Assembly: GCF_005049045.1 (NCBI RefSeq)
Contig: NZ_SUPK01000004.1
Span: 310,001 to 374,000, forward strand
Direction of reading: 5' to 3'
From: Cohnella pontilimi
Lineage (GTDB): Bacteria > Bacillota > Bacilli > Paenibacillales > Paenibacillaceae
DNA length: 64,000 nucleotides
Program-made: the position numbers and the translations under genes
Part shown: piece after piece, positions 10,873 to 19,206 of the stretch
Numbering within the stretch: position 1 is the stretch's first letter
Layout of the letters: each line of letters starts with the position of its first letter
Notes under the pieces: generated by a model
Database searches by the model: none
Seen by the model: the letters and a program-made list of their open reading frames with translations, nothing else
What the model was told of the DNA's origin: nothing

Positions 10873-10916
10873 AAACCCGAATATTAATGATAAAAAATAT
10901 AAAAATGTTCGGGTTT
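10873..10916. promoter_or_regulatory. PurBox pair (PurR operator) upstream of purE
   Basis: Two inverted boxes, ACCCGAATATT (10875-10885) and AATGTTCGGGTT (10904-10915), match the Bacillus PurBox core CCGAAC-WWT in inverted orientation with an AT-rich spacer. They end 5 bp upstream of the -35 element. In B. subtilis PurR represses here and PRPP relieves it; that role is inferred. Confidence 0.85.
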
Positions 10917-10928
10917 TGCCGACCAATG

Positions 10929-10972
10929 AAAAGACCCCGCACCACTCCCTTGGACGGAAGTGACACGGGGCT
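10929..10972 (-). terminator. terminator of the NCS2 permease gene
   Basis: On the minus strand an imperfect GC-rich hairpin (AGCCCCGTG with CGCGGGGTCTT-like arm) ends in TTTTC. It is 28 bp after the permease stop. Confidence 0.75.
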
Positions 10973-11000
10973 TCGAATGGAAGTTGCTCAGCGCCTAGAA

Positions 11001-12410
11001 TCAGCCTTGCGAGCCGATGAACGCGTAACGGGCAATAACGAGAATCGCCAGCACCCACATGAGCCAGTGGATTTTGTATTTGCCTTTGCCGAACAAGTTC
11101 GCTGCCAGCGCCAGCACCACATACGACACAATACCGAACGAAATGCCGTTGGCAATGTTGTAGGTGAAAGGCATCAAGACAATCGTAAAGAACGATGGAA
11201 TCGCGATCGTGAAATCTTGGAAGTCGATTTCCTTCACCGACTGCATCATAAGCAAGCCGACTACGATCAATGCTGCTGCCGTGGCGGAGCCCGGAATCAG
11301 GTTCACGATCGGCGCGAGGAAAAGAGCTGCGAGGAACAATACACCGGTAGAAACCGAGGTCAACCCGGAACGGCCGCCCGCCGCAACACCGGCAGCACTT
11401 TCAACGAAAACGGTCGTCGTGCTTGTGCCGAGCATCGCACCGCCGGTAACGGCGACGGCGTCGACCATCATCGCTTTGCCGATGCGTTTCTCGCCTTCTT
11501 CTTTGTTTTTCATCATTCCGGCACGGTTAGCCGTCCCCACAAGGGTGCCGAACGTATCGAACAGCTCAACGAAAGTAAACGTGGCGACGATCGAGATGAG
11601 GCCGGTATGCATGACGCCTGCCCAGTCAAAGTTCATGAACGAAAGCTGGGAGAAATCGGGAACCCAAGGTGTTTTGCTCGTATCAATCGTTGTGTTCACG
11701 TAGTCCGGACCGAGCAAAATGCCGATTAACGTCGTGCCGAGAATGCCGAACAAAATGGCGCCTCTCACTTTAAGAACCATCAACAACGAAATGAGCACGA
11801 GTCCGATCAGCACCAGCTGCACGCCTGGATTTTCCAAGGAGCCCATATGGAATACCGTTTCGAAAAACGCGACATCGGTAAATTTGCCTTGTGGAATATC
11901 ACTTGCCGCTTCAACGCCGACCGTAAGCAGTCCGCTGTTTTTCAGACCGATGATCGTGATGAAAAGACCGATCCCCACCGTGATCGCATGCTTCATGCTG
12001 TCGGGAACCGCCGTAAGCAGCATTTGACGAATCTTGGTTACCGTAAGGAGGATGAAAATAATACCCGAAATGAATACCGCGGTCAGCGCCATTTCAAACG
12101 TAATCGGCTTACCCGTCGCGGAAGAAGCCAGAATGACGGATGCGAAATAGGCGTTCAATCCCATGCCCGGAGCGAGCGCGCCCGGGAAATTCACGAAAAT
12201 CCCCATCGCGATCGTGAAAATGCCGGCTGCCAGCGCCGTCGCGAGAAACACCGGATACCATTCTCCGCCGGTGGCTCCCGAACCGAATGCGCTCAGCACG
12301 TTCGGATTGACCGCCAAAATGTAAGCCATCGTCATGAATGTGGTCAAGCCTGCCAAAAGTTCCGTACGTACGTTCGAGCCCAGTTCCTTTAACTTAAAGA
12401 AACGTTCCAT
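11001..12410 (-). CDS. NCS2 family purine (guanine/hypoxanthine) permease, PbuG/AzgA type
   Basis: This is a multi-pass proton symporter for purine bases. The 469-residue protein begins at the ATG at 12410 (MERFFKLKELGSNVRTE) with AAGGAGG 13 bp upstream; upstream frame extension overlaps the attenuator and is not coding. AzgA-like motifs are LLAGLTTFMTMAYILAVNP near the N-terminus and TFVELFDTFGTLVGTANRAG in the middle, with many hydrophobic segments. The purine riboswitch in its leader, and the guaA-pbuG-purE order known from Bacillus, support hypoxanthine/guanine as substrate. Confidence 0.92.
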   Translation of the reverse strand: MERFFKLKELGSNVRTELLAGLTTFMTMAYILAVNPNVLSAFGSGATGGEWYPVFLATALAAGIFTIAMGIFVNFPGALAPGMGLNAYFASVILASSATGKPITFEMALTAVFISGIIFILLTVTKIRQMLLTAVPDSMKHAITVGIGLFITIIGLKNSGLLTVGVEAASDIPQGKFTDVAFFETVFHMGSLENPGVQLVLIGLVLISLLMVLKVRGAILFGILGTTLIGILLGPDYVNTTIDTSKTPWVPDFSQLSFMNFDWAGVMHTGLISIVATFTFVELFDTFGTLVGTANRAGMMKNKEEGEKRIGKAMMVDAVAVTGGAMLGTSTTTVFVESAAGVAAGGRSGLTSVSTGVLFLAALFLAPIVNLIPGSATAAALIVVGLLMMQSVKEIDFQDFTIAIPSFFTIVLMPFTYNIANGISFGIVSYVVLALAANLFGKGKYKIHWLMWVLAILVIARYAFIGSQG

Positions 12411-12473
12411 GGTTTCGACAAGTCCTCCTTGGGTTAGATAGGATCGATCAAGCGGAAAAGAAACGGATGAAAA

Positions 12474-12508
12474 ACAGAAAAACCTAGAAGAATGATCTCT
12501 TCTAGGTT
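12474..12508 (-). terminator. attenuator of the NCS2 permease riboswitch
   Basis: Minus strand AACCTAGAAGA pairs with TCTTCTAGGTT and is followed by TTTCTGTTTTT. It lies between the riboswitch and the permease start. Confidence 0.88.
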
Positions 12509-12575
12509 CCGCAATCCGTGAAATCTCATGCATCCGAAAAATCGCGCGATTCTTTCGGCGGCATGACGCTTTCAC

Positions 12576-12645
12576 TTTTCGTAGACAGATCATTTGCGGT
12601 GACCTCGTAGAGACTCCTGGGCCTATTCCCGGGATTATACGAAAA
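12576..12645 (-). promoter_or_regulatory. purine riboswitch upstream of the NCS2 permease
   Basis: P1 is a perfect 8-bp stem TTTTCGTA/TACGAAAA (12638-12645 with 12576-12583). It is followed by TAATCCCGGG, the J2/3 core GTCTCTAC, the loop CCGCAAA and GTCTACG. The specificity base is C, so guanine/hypoxanthine. The residue before it is T where A is usual, a small departure from consensus. Confidence 0.9.
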
Positions 12646-12674
12646 GATCCTATTCGGTTGTTTTGTACTTTCCC

Positions 12675-12704
12675 ATTCTAGGACTTGTTGCCCGGTCCTG
12701 TCAA
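12675..12704 (-). promoter_or_regulatory. sigma-A promoter of the NCS2 permease gene
   Basis: The minus strand has TTGACA (12699-12704), an 18-bp spacer and TAGAAT (12675-12680), about 30 bp upstream of riboswitch P1. Confidence 0.8.
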
Positions 12705-12713
12705 CAAGCAATT

Positions 12714-12779
12714 TGGCGAATGTTTTGTAAAAATGTCGAATAAATGTTCGGAATTTGGCGACATTAATAAGTTCGGCAT
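12714..12779. promoter_or_regulatory. PurBox-like sites upstream of the NCS2 permease
   Basis: On the minus strand ATTCCGAACATTT (around 12742-12754) matches a PurBox core and GCCGAACTTATT (12768-12779) is a second same-orientation copy. A weaker inverted ACATTCGCC lies at 12715-12723, next to the -35. PurR control is inferred. Confidence 0.6.
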
Positions 12780-12783
12780 AAGC

Positions 12784-12808
12784 AAAAAGACGCCAATGAG
12801 GCGTCTTT
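12784..12808 (-). terminator. terminator of the ABC importer operon
   Basis: Minus strand AAAGACGCC-tcatt-GGCGTCTTT followed by TT, 18 bp after the stop of the ATPase gene. Confidence 0.85.
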
Positions 12809-12825
12809 CTTGTGTTGATAGGCGA

Positions 12826-13620
12826 TTATCCGAAAACGACCCGGTCATCGGCCATTTTGTGGCCGCTGATTCTCTCGAATTCGCGGAGCAGCTGTTCGAC
12901 GGTCAAATCTTTTTTGCGCGATTCATCGATATCGAGAATGATCCGGCCTTTATCCATCATGATCAGCCGGTTGCCCAGGCGGATGGCCTGTTCCATGTTA
13001 TGCGTGACCATCAGCGTAGTGAGCTTCATTTCACGGACGATGCTCTCCGTCAGCCGCGTCACCAGCTCCGCCCTCGACGGATCCAGCGCGGCCGTATGCT
13101 CGTCGAGCAGCAAAATTTGCGGCTCCGTGAAAGTCGCCATGAGCAGGCTGAGCGCCTGCCGTTCTCCGCCCGACAACTGGCCGACCTTGGCGCGGAGCCT
13201 CGTGTGCAAGCCAAGGTTCAGGCGGGCCAGCTGTTCCTGGAAAAAGGCGCGCTTGGCTCTCGTCACCCCGAGCTGCAGCCCCCGCGGCTTGCCTCTCTTG
13301 TAGGCCATGGCGAGGTTTTCTTCGATCGTCATATGCGGGGCGGTGCCGGCCATCGGATCTTGAAACACCCGACCGATCCACCGGCTTCTCCGATATTCGG
13401 GCAGAAGATGAACGGCGGCGCCGTCGATCAGGACTTCGCCGGCATCCGGAGTCAGCACGCCGGAAATGACGTTCATGAGCGTCGACTTGCCGGCGCCGTT
13501 GCTCCCGATGACGGTGACGAAATCGCCCGGCTTCAGAGACAGGTTGATTTTGGCGAGCGCGATTTTCTCGTCGGCGGTGCCGGCAAAAAACAGCTTCGAT
13601 ACATGACGCAGCTCCAGCAT
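12826..13620 (-). CDS. ABC transporter ATP-binding protein (TrpXYZ-type importer)
   Basis: This is the cytoplasmic ATPase of the importer encoded with the next two genes. The 264-residue protein starts at the ATG at 13620, which overlaps the permease stop (TAATG). The long open frame upstream is only read-through of the permease gene. Walker A is GSNGAGKST, the signature is LSGGERQAL, Walker B is ILLLDEHTA, and the switch His is in MVTHNMEQA. The substrate cannot be read from this subunit. Confidence 0.93.
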   Translation of the reverse strand: MLELRHVSKLFFAGTADEKIALAKINLSLKPGDFVTVIGSNGAGKSTLMNVISGVLTPDAGEVLIDGAAVHLLPEYRRSRWIGRVFQDPMAGTAPHMTIEENLAMAYKRGKPRGLQLGVTRAKRAFFQEQLARLNLGLHTRLRAKVGQLSGGERQALSLLMATFTEPQILLLDEHTAALDPSRAELVTRLTESIVREMKLTTLMVTHNMEQAIRLGNRLIMMDKGRIILDIDESRKKDLTVEQLLREFERISGHKMADDRVVFG

Positions 13621-14564
13621 TACCGGCCACCTCCATGTTCGGTATCGGCAGCCATGCCAGCCAGTTCCGCAGACCGTCTGCGAGCCACGCTTCGCTGTTT
13701 CAACGCCCGCTGTGCCGTCGGTATAACGAGCGCCACAATAACGATGAGTGCCGTGATCATTTTCATATCGGACGCCTCCAATCTCAGCCATTCCGACTCG
13801 AGCGCCACGGTATACACGATCCAATAAAAGACGGCGCCGAAAACGGCAGCGAGTGTGGCCCAAAAAATCGTTCGCGTCCCGAAGATCGCTTCCCCGATAA
13901 TGACGGATGCCAGGCCGATGACGATCATGCCGATGCCTTGCGAATTATCCGCAAAGCCGCCATACTGCGCGAAGAGAGCTCCTGAGATGGCGACTAGACC
14001 GTTGGACAAGCTGATGCCGAGCATTTTGCTGTTATCCGTGTTCACGCCGAAGCTGCGGATCATCCGCGCGTTGTCGCCTGTCGCCCGAAGCGACAGCCCC
14101 AGATCGGTCCGGAAAAACAAATCGATCAAGAGCTTTACGACAACGGCGCCGACTGCCGAGATCAACATGGGCGATACGCCGGAGCTGAAAATTGTGGGTT
14201 CGCCTAGCAAGGACACATTGGGTACGCCCATGATCCGCAGATTGATCGAATAGAGCGCGATCATCATCAGAATCCCGGAAAGCAGACCGTTGATGCGGCC
14301 TTTCGTATGAAGCAGCCCCGTAACGGCCCCGGCGGCACAACCACCGCCGAATGCCGCGACGGTAGAGAGCCACGGAGAATAGCCGTGGGTGATCATGACC
14401 GCCGCAATGGCCCCGCCGGTCGTAAAGCTCCCGTCCACCGTCAAATCCGGGAAATCAAGGATGCGAAATGTGATATAGACACCCAGCGACAGAAAGGCGA
14501 ACAACAACCCGAACTCTATCGCTTTAGGCAACGATTCCAATATTGCCAACATGCTAGCCTCCAA
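13620..14564 (-). CDS. ABC transporter permease, branched-chain amino acid/ribose permease superfamily
   Basis: The 314-residue protein has many hydrophobic helices. LGVYITFRILDFPDLTVDGSF is characteristic of permeases that pair with TrpX/ABC_sub_bind lipoproteins, and GVNTDNSKMLGISLSNGLVAISGALFAQ is the usual conserved cytoplasmic loop region. It follows the binding-protein gene without a gap and overlaps the ATPase gene by 1 bp. It is one of a complete SBP-permease-ATPase set, so an importer. Confidence 0.92.
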   Translation of the reverse strand: MEASMLAILESLPKAIEFGLLFAFLSLGVYITFRILDFPDLTVDGSFTTGGAIAAVMITHGYSPWLSTVAAFGGGCAAGAVTGLLHTKGRINGLLSGILMMIALYSINLRIMGVPNVSLLGEPTIFSSGVSPMLISAVGAVVVKLLIDLFFRTDLGLSLRATGDNARMIRSFGVNTDNSKMLGISLSNGLVAISGALFAQYGGFADNSQGIGMIVIGLASVIIGEAIFGTRTIFWATLAAVFGAVFYWIVYTVALESEWLRLEASDMKMITALIVIVALVIPTAQRALKQRSVARRRSAELAGMAADTEHGGGR

Positions 14565-15644
14565 TTACTGGATCAAGTTTTGCGCTTGATCCTGTACGGC
14601 GTTCTTCATGGCGTCCGTTACTTCAATTCCATAATCCGCCGCTGCTTTGACATTCAAAATGAGGTCGAGCTTCTCTTGCATCAGAACCGGCATTTCGCCC
14701 GGCTTTTTGCCGTTTTTCAAAATTTCGACGGCCATTAGTCCAGTTTGGTAGCCGTGGTCGTAATATTTGAAACCGACGGTAGCGAAAGCGCCTTTCTCCA
14801 CGGTGTCGCGGTCGCTGGAGAAGATCGGCTTCTTTTTCTCCTTGGCCACTTTGAGAATCGAATCCACGCCGCTGATGACCATGTTATCCAACGTCGTGTA
14901 GAACGCATCCGTCTTTTTCGCGAGAGACTCAGCCGCTTGTTTCACTTCGGAAGACTTGGTGATTGCGGCCTTTACCAGCTTGATGCCTTTCTTCCCAAAC
15001 TCTTCTTCCGCCTTCTTGGCCATCACGACGGCATTCGGCTCGCCCTCGTTAATGACCAGGCCGACCGACTTGATGTTCGGGAAGTTGGCGGCGATGAATT
15101 CTACCAGTTTGGTCGTCGCTTCCGGATTCGTATCCGATGCGCCGGTCACGTTGCCGCCGGGAGCTTCCAGGCTAGACACCAGTTTGGCGCCAAGCGGATC
15201 GGTGACGGCGGAGAACACGATCGGGATATCCTTCACCTGCTGCGCAACCCCGAGTGCCGAAGGAGTCGAAATAGCGAGAACCAGATCGCTCTTGCTGCCG
15301 GCGATTTTTTGCGCGATGGACAGGTTGTTCGATTGTTCACCTTGCGCCGAATTGAAATCGACGGTCAAGTTTTTACCCTCTTCAATGCCGGCATCCTTCA
15401 ATGCCGCCAAAAAACCTTCACGCGCCGCATCAAGCGACGGATGCTCGACAATTTGAGAAATCGAGATTTTGTACGATTTTTCTTCTGTGCTTGCGCTCGG
15501 ACTGGCACTTGCACTTTCGCTCTGGCTCGCGCTTGGTGCGGCCGAAGCACTGGCTCCGGAAGTTTCGTTTTCGGGCTTCTTGCCGCAAGCCGCAATCATA
15601 ACAACTACCGTAAAGATGAGTGCCAACAACGTCAACTTTCTCAA
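14565..15644 (-). CDS. ABC transporter substrate-binding lipoprotein (TrpX-like)
   Basis: This is a lipid-anchored binding protein of 359 residues. A TTG start at 15644 is chosen because GGGGAG lies 10 bp upstream; the ATG further up is out of frame and quickly stops. The signal peptide ends at lipobox IAAC with Cys20, followed by a Ser/Ala/Glu linker to about residue 57. IVFSAVTDPLGAKLV and NVTGASDTNPEATTKLVEF are typical of the TrpX family, whose known members bind aromatic amino acids in streptococci. Its place between guaA and the purine permease could hint at another ligand, but that is only context. Confidence 0.9.
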   Translation of the reverse strand: MRKLTLLALIFTVVVMIAACGKKPENETSGASASAAPSASQSESASASPSASTEEKSYKISISQIVEHPSLDAAREGFLAALKDAGIEEGKNLTVDFNSAQGEQSNNLSIAQKIAGSKSDLVLAISTPSALGVAQQVKDIPIVFSAVTDPLGAKLVSSLEAPGGNVTGASDTNPEATTKLVEFIAANFPNIKSVGLVINEGEPNAVVMAKKAEEEFGKKGIKLVKAAITKSSEVKQAAESLAKKTDAFYTTLDNMVISGVDSILKVAKEKKKPIFSSDRDTVEKGAFATVGFKYYDHGYQTGLMAVEILKNGKKPGEMPVLMQEKLDLILNVKAAADYGIEVTDAMKNAVQDQAQNLIQ

Positions 15645-15769
15645 TTTAAATACGCTCCCCTCATGTAAACAGTCTCCGACCGTTCAGCCGCTGTGACGCT
15701 TTTATCCTTAAAAGCATAAAAGCGCAACAGGCTGAAACCAGCCTCTTAAGCGTTTACACGCTTTTCCCT
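15645..15769 (-). promoter_or_regulatory. structured leader of the ABC importer operon, class unknown
   Basis: The roughly 120-nt minus-strand leader has three consecutive hairpins: AAGCGT-gtaa-ACGCTT, AGGCTG-gttt-CAGCCT and CGCTTTTAT-N10-ATAAAAGCG. It has no obvious U-tract terminator. I do not recognise a known riboswitch class. Confidence 0.45.
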
Positions 15770-15798
15770 ATCTTAAAGTGCGTGTGTGTATTCGTCAA
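15770..15798 (-). promoter_or_regulatory. sigma-A promoter of the ABC importer operon
   Basis: Minus strand TTGACG (15793-15798), a 17-bp spacer and TAAGAT (15770-15775). Confidence 0.75.
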
Positions 15799-15840
15799 TG
15801 AGAACGACGCGCCGGGAAATAGTTTTATAGAGGGAATGAG

Positions 15841-15867
15841 AAAAGCCGCCGGATAGGCCCGGCGGCT
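15841..15867 (-). terminator. guaA terminator
   Basis: Minus strand GCCGCCGG-gcctat-CCGGCGGC followed by TTTT, 27 bp after the guaA stop. Confidence 0.88.
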
Positions 15868-15893
15868 GCATGGGTTGCTATTGTTTGTATGCG

Positions 15894-17435
15894 TTATTCC
15901 CATTCAATCGTGGCCGGAGGCTTAGACGTGATGTCATAGACGATCCGGTTCACGTTCTGAACCTCGTTCACGATCCGGTTCGAGATGCGCTCGAGAACAT
16001 CGTACGGAATGCGGGCCCAGTCGGCGGTCATCCCGTCGATCGAAGTTACGGCGCGCAGGCCGACCGTGTAAGAATATGTGCGGCTGTCGCCCATGACGCC
16101 GACGCTTTTCATATTCGGAAGCGCCGTGAAATATTGCCAAATCTCGCGATCCAGCCCGGCTTTGGCGATTTCCTCGCGGAGAATGGCGTCGGATTCGCGG
16201 ACGATTTCGAGTTTCTCGGCGGTGACTTCACCGAGAACACGAATGGCCAAGCCGGGGCCGGGGAACGGCTGCCGCCATACGATCTCCGCTGGCAGACCGC
16301 ACTCTTCGCCGACTTTGCGCACTTCGTCCTTGAAAAGCGCCTTCAGCGGCTCAATCAGCTGGAACTTCATGTCTTCCGGCAGTCCGCCGACGTTATGGTG
16401 AGATTTGATCGTCTGGGCGGTCGCCGTGCCGCTTTCTACAATATCAGTATACAACGTGCCTTGCGCCAGGAAAGCGAAGTCGTCGAACTGCGCCGACTCT
16501 TCCTCGAACACCCGGATGAACTCCGTGCCGATGATTTTGCGTTTTTGTTCCGGATCCGAGACGCCCTCGAGCTTTCCAAGAAAACGCTGGCTGGCGTCGA
16601 TTTTGACGACATTCATGTCAAACTTGCCGGCGAACGTCTCCATGACGCTCTCCGCTTCGCCTTTGCGAAGCAGCCCGTGATCGATGAACATACACGTGAG
16701 CTGATCCCCGATCGCCTTATGAATGAGAGCCGCCACAACGGACGAGTCGACACCGCCGGACAATGCGCAGAGCACCTTTTGGCCGCCGACCTTCTCACGG
16801 ATTTCCCGCACCGTATCGTCGATGAACGACTCCATGCTCCAGTCGCCGCGGCAATCGCACACTTTGTACAAAAAGTTACGGATCATATCGTTGCCGTAAA
16901 CGGAGTGACGCACTTCGGGGTGGAATTGAACGGCGTAAAATTTACGTTCCGGGTCGCTCATTGCCGCCACCGGCGCATGCTCGGTCTGCGCGTCGACGCG
17001 AAAACCGGCCGGCAGCTCCGTTACGAGGTCTCCGTGGCTCATCCATACCGTCTGACGCGTCTCGAGGCCGTGCACCAAATCGCAAGCGCCGACGAAATCG
17101 ACGTCCGATTTGCCGTACTCGCGTTTATGCGCGGGCTCCACCTTGCCTCCCCGCTGATGAGTGATCAGCTGCATCCCGTAGCAGATTCCGAGGATCGGCA
17201 CCCCGAGATCATAAACACCGGGATCCACCGACGGAGCTCCTTCCGCATACACGCTCGCCGGACCGCCCGAGAAAACAATGCCTTTCGGCTTCAATTCGCG
17301 GAGCTTGTCCGCTGAAGTATTGTGCGGGAGCAGTTCGCTGTATACGCCGAGATCCCGGATCCGCCGGGCGATCAATTGGTTGTATTGCCCGCCGAAGTCC
17401 AGAACGGCGATCATTTCGTGTGCTTGCTTGTTCAC
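15894..17435 (-). CDS. guaA: GMP synthase (glutamine-hydrolysing)
   Basis: GuaA aminates XMP to GMP. The 513-residue protein has an N-terminal class I amidotransferase domain (Cys in ILGICYGMQ, His/Glu in [10 protein letters not shown]), then an ATP pyrophosphatase P-loop [10 protein letters not shown], then the dimerisation domain ending in [10 protein letters not shown], the canonical GuaA C-terminus. The likely start is GTG at 17435 with AAGGGG upstream. It is transcribed from its own promoter and terminator, independent of the ABC operon downstream. Confidence 0.97.
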   Translation of the reverse strand: MNKQAHEMIAVLDFGGQYNQLIARRIRDLGVYSELLPHNTSADKLRELKPKGIVFSGGPASVYAEGAPSVDPGVYDLGVPILGICYGMQLITHQRGGKVEPAHKREYGKSDVDFVGACDLVHGLETRQTVWMSHGDLVTELPAGFRVDAQTEHAPVAAMSDPERKFYAVQFHPEVRHSVYGNDMIRNFLYKVCDCRGDWSMESFIDDTVREIREKVGGQKVLCALSGGVDSSVVAALIHKAIGDQLTCMFIDHGLLRKGEAESVMETFAGKFDMNVVKIDASQRFLGKLEGVSDPEQKRKIIGTEFIRVFEEESAQFDDFAFLAQGTLYTDIVESGTATAQTIKSHHNVGGLPEDMKFQLIEPLKALFKDEVRKVGEECGLPAEIVWRQPFPGPGLAIRVLGEVTAEKLEIVRESDAILREEIAKAGLDREIWQYFTALPNMKSVGVMGDSRTYSYTVGLRAVTSIDGMTADWARIPYDVLERISNRIVNEVQNVNRIVYDITSKPPATIEWE

Positions 17436-17480
17436 AGGTTTTGCCGAGCCCCTTCCGTGTTGCCCAAATCAATTGAAGCT

Positions 17481-17509
17481 ATTATAGTCTTCGCCCTTCG
17501 CAGCGTCAA
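17481..17509 (-). promoter_or_regulatory. sigma-A promoter of guaA
   Basis: Minus strand TTGACG (17504-17509), a 17-bp spacer and a perfect TATAAT (17481-17486). No riboswitch or PurBox is seen here. Confidence 0.88.
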
Positions 17510-17543
17510 CTTGGGCGGTGTACATAAAATTGACCTTTCCGGG

Positions 17544-17798
17544 CTATCCCATTCGCTCAGAATGGTTCGTTCGATTAGCCCCCTATGGATTTGCTCCATA
17601 CCCATGTTATCCCCTTCGCTCAGATTAGCTAGTGAGACGGAATTCCGGATTCTGAGTCAAGGGGATAACGGGTTGAACCAAGGTTCTGACTCGACGGGAT
17701 AGTCCTGATCGCGGACTTCACCCGACCAAGGTTCTGAGTCAACGGGATAGCCCGGGTCGCGGACTTCACCCGACCAAGGTTCTGAGTCAACGGGATAG
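17544..17798. repeat. 19-bp motif array between guaA and bcp (two forward, four inverted copies)
   Basis: Forward copies start at 17544 and 17607. Inverted copies start at 17650, 17684, 17732 and 17780. The last three have an exact 48-bp period with a nearly identical inter-motif sequence (CGCGGACTTCACCCGACCAA). This F-then-R layout repeats that of the purC-purS gap. No gene is seen in 17510-17861. Confidence 0.85.
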
Positions 17799-17861
17799 CA
17801 TGGAAAGACGCGCAAAGGCGATCATGCCAAACCGCCGGCAGACAGCCTCCCAAGCAATCAG

Positions 17862-18338
17862 CTACTTCAACCCGCGAGCCGCCTCCAGCACTTTGTCAAT
17901 GTGCCCTTTAACCCGTATGTTGCGCCACTCGCTCACCAGTTTCCCTTTTCGATCGATCAGGAAGGTGGAGCGCACGATGCCCATGTATTTTCTGCCATAG
18001 AGCTGTTTTTCCTGCCACACGCCGAAAGCGTTGGCGGCCTTCAGCTCCGTATCGGCCAGAAGCAAGAACGGCAGCCCCTGCTTCTCGATGAATTTCAAAT
18101 GTGATTTCACCGGATCGGGGCTGATGCCGATGAGCACGGTATCCGCGGATTCGAACGAGCCATGCGCGTCGCGGAAATCGCAAGCTTCCTGCGTGCAGGT
18201 CGGCGTCTGGTCCTGGGGATAAAAAAACAAAACAACCTTTCGCCCCCGGAAATCGCTGAGCTTCACCGTTTCTCCGTTGGAGGCGGGCAGTTTGATGTCG
18301 GGTACGGTTTTGCCAAGTTCCAATGCTTTCAAAAACAA
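17862..18338 (-). CDS. bcp: thioredoxin-dependent peroxiredoxin, Bcp/PrxQ family
   Basis: This peroxidase reduces hydroperoxides in the cytoplasm with thioredoxin. The 158 residues match the family. The peroxidatic Cys48 and likely resolving Cys53 lie in TPTCTQEACDFRD, the Bcp/PrxQ atypical 2-Cys pattern. FFYPQDQTP precedes it, and the C-terminal half holds the usual VRSTFLIDRKGK strand. The start is TTG at 18338, behind AGGGAGA. It appears monocistronic. Confidence 0.93.
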   Translation of the reverse strand: MFLKALELGKTVPDIKLPASNGETVKLSDFRGRKVVLFFYPQDQTPTCTQEACDFRDAHGSFESADTVLIGISPDPVKSHLKFIEKQGLPFLLLADTELKAANAFGVWQEKQLYGRKYMGIVRSTFLIDRKGKLVSEWRNIRVKGHIDKVLEAARGLK

Positions 18339-18402
18339 AATCTCCCTTCCATTCCGTCAAACAACAACACGAGCGCTAATCACTGCTATTATCTTTCCCA
18401 TG

Positions 18403-19200
18403 TTAAGAGCCGGCGCCTCTGTAGCGATGGACTCCCCGGTTCCAAACCCACAGTCCGAACGCCCCCACGACAATCCCGACAACAGGCGTCAGCAGCGACA
18501 TGCCCAAATCCCCGTGCCGTCCGAGGAAAAACGACGCCGGATACACGCCCACGAACGCAAACGGAAGCACCCAGGTGAGCAGAAAGCGGATGCCCTTGTT
18601 GTAAATTTGAATCGGATACCGCCCGTAGTTCTGAATGTTGAACATGAGCGGCACGATGCCCGTCGGCGCATCCGAATAAAAGGATATCGAAGCCAGTGAG
18701 GTATACATCCCAAAATAGATGAGCACCGAGCCGATCGTCATCACGAACAGTACGAGCGGATCATACCAGTGGAACGGCAGTCCGAGAGTCGTCCACGCAG
18801 AGCCCATAATGGCAAGACCGACGAACGAGCCGATCAGCGACGGCGGGTCCACGTTTTCGAGCATGATTTGCACCAGCGAATGAGCCGGCCGGGTCAATAT
18901 GCGGTCCATCTCCCCTTTGACAATATACCGCTCACTGAAATTCCACAGGTTAACGAATGTCCCGAAGATACCGTAAGGGATCATAAAATACCCGTAAACG
19001 AAAACAACTTCCGCCTCACTCCAGTTACCCAGAGCCGGCGTGTGCTGGAACACGATGAAGATAAAAATGAGATTCGTGGCCGAAAACATGAGATCCGCCA
19101 CAACTTCCACCCAAAAGTCGGCGCGGTACGTCAGCTTCGTTTTCATATAATTGCCGATGTATTCGCGGAACAACGCCATGTTGAAAGCCCACTTGGTCAT
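18403..19200 (-). CDS. ABC-2 type transporter permease (ABC2_membrane_6-like), second permease
   Basis: This 265-residue membrane protein has about six hydrophobic helices. It begins MALFREYIGNYMKTKLTYRADF after a short leader and ends in a charged tail. The family (DUF990-like permeases) forms export systems with a partner permease and one ATPase, exactly the gene set seen here. It is the last gene of the three-gene operon, 6 bp after its partner. The exported substrate is unknown. Confidence 0.85.
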   Translation of the reverse strand: MTKWAFNMALFREYIGNYMKTKLTYRADFWVEVVADLMFSATNLIFIFIVFQHTPALGNWSEAEVVFVYGYFMIPYGIFGTFVNLWNFSERYIVKGEMDRILTRPAHSLVQIMLENVDPPSLIGSFVGLAIMGSAWTTLGLPFHWYDPLVLFVMTIGSVLIYFGMYTSLASISFYSDAPTGIVPLMFNIQNYGRYPIQIYNKGIRFLLTWVLPFAFVGVYPASFFLGRHGDLGMSLLTPVVGIVVGAFGLWVWNRGVHRYRGAGS

Positions 19201-19206
19201 CTTCGC

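Noticed and set aside
15645..15769. Known riboswitch (SAM, preQ1, guanidine) upstream of the ABC importer
   Set aside because: The hairpins lack the conserved cores of these classes.
17544..17853. Repeated peptide-coding frame (IPLTQNLGRVKS) over the motif array
   Set aside because: It is only a translation of the tandem DNA repeat; there is no start signal and it lies in an intergenic region.
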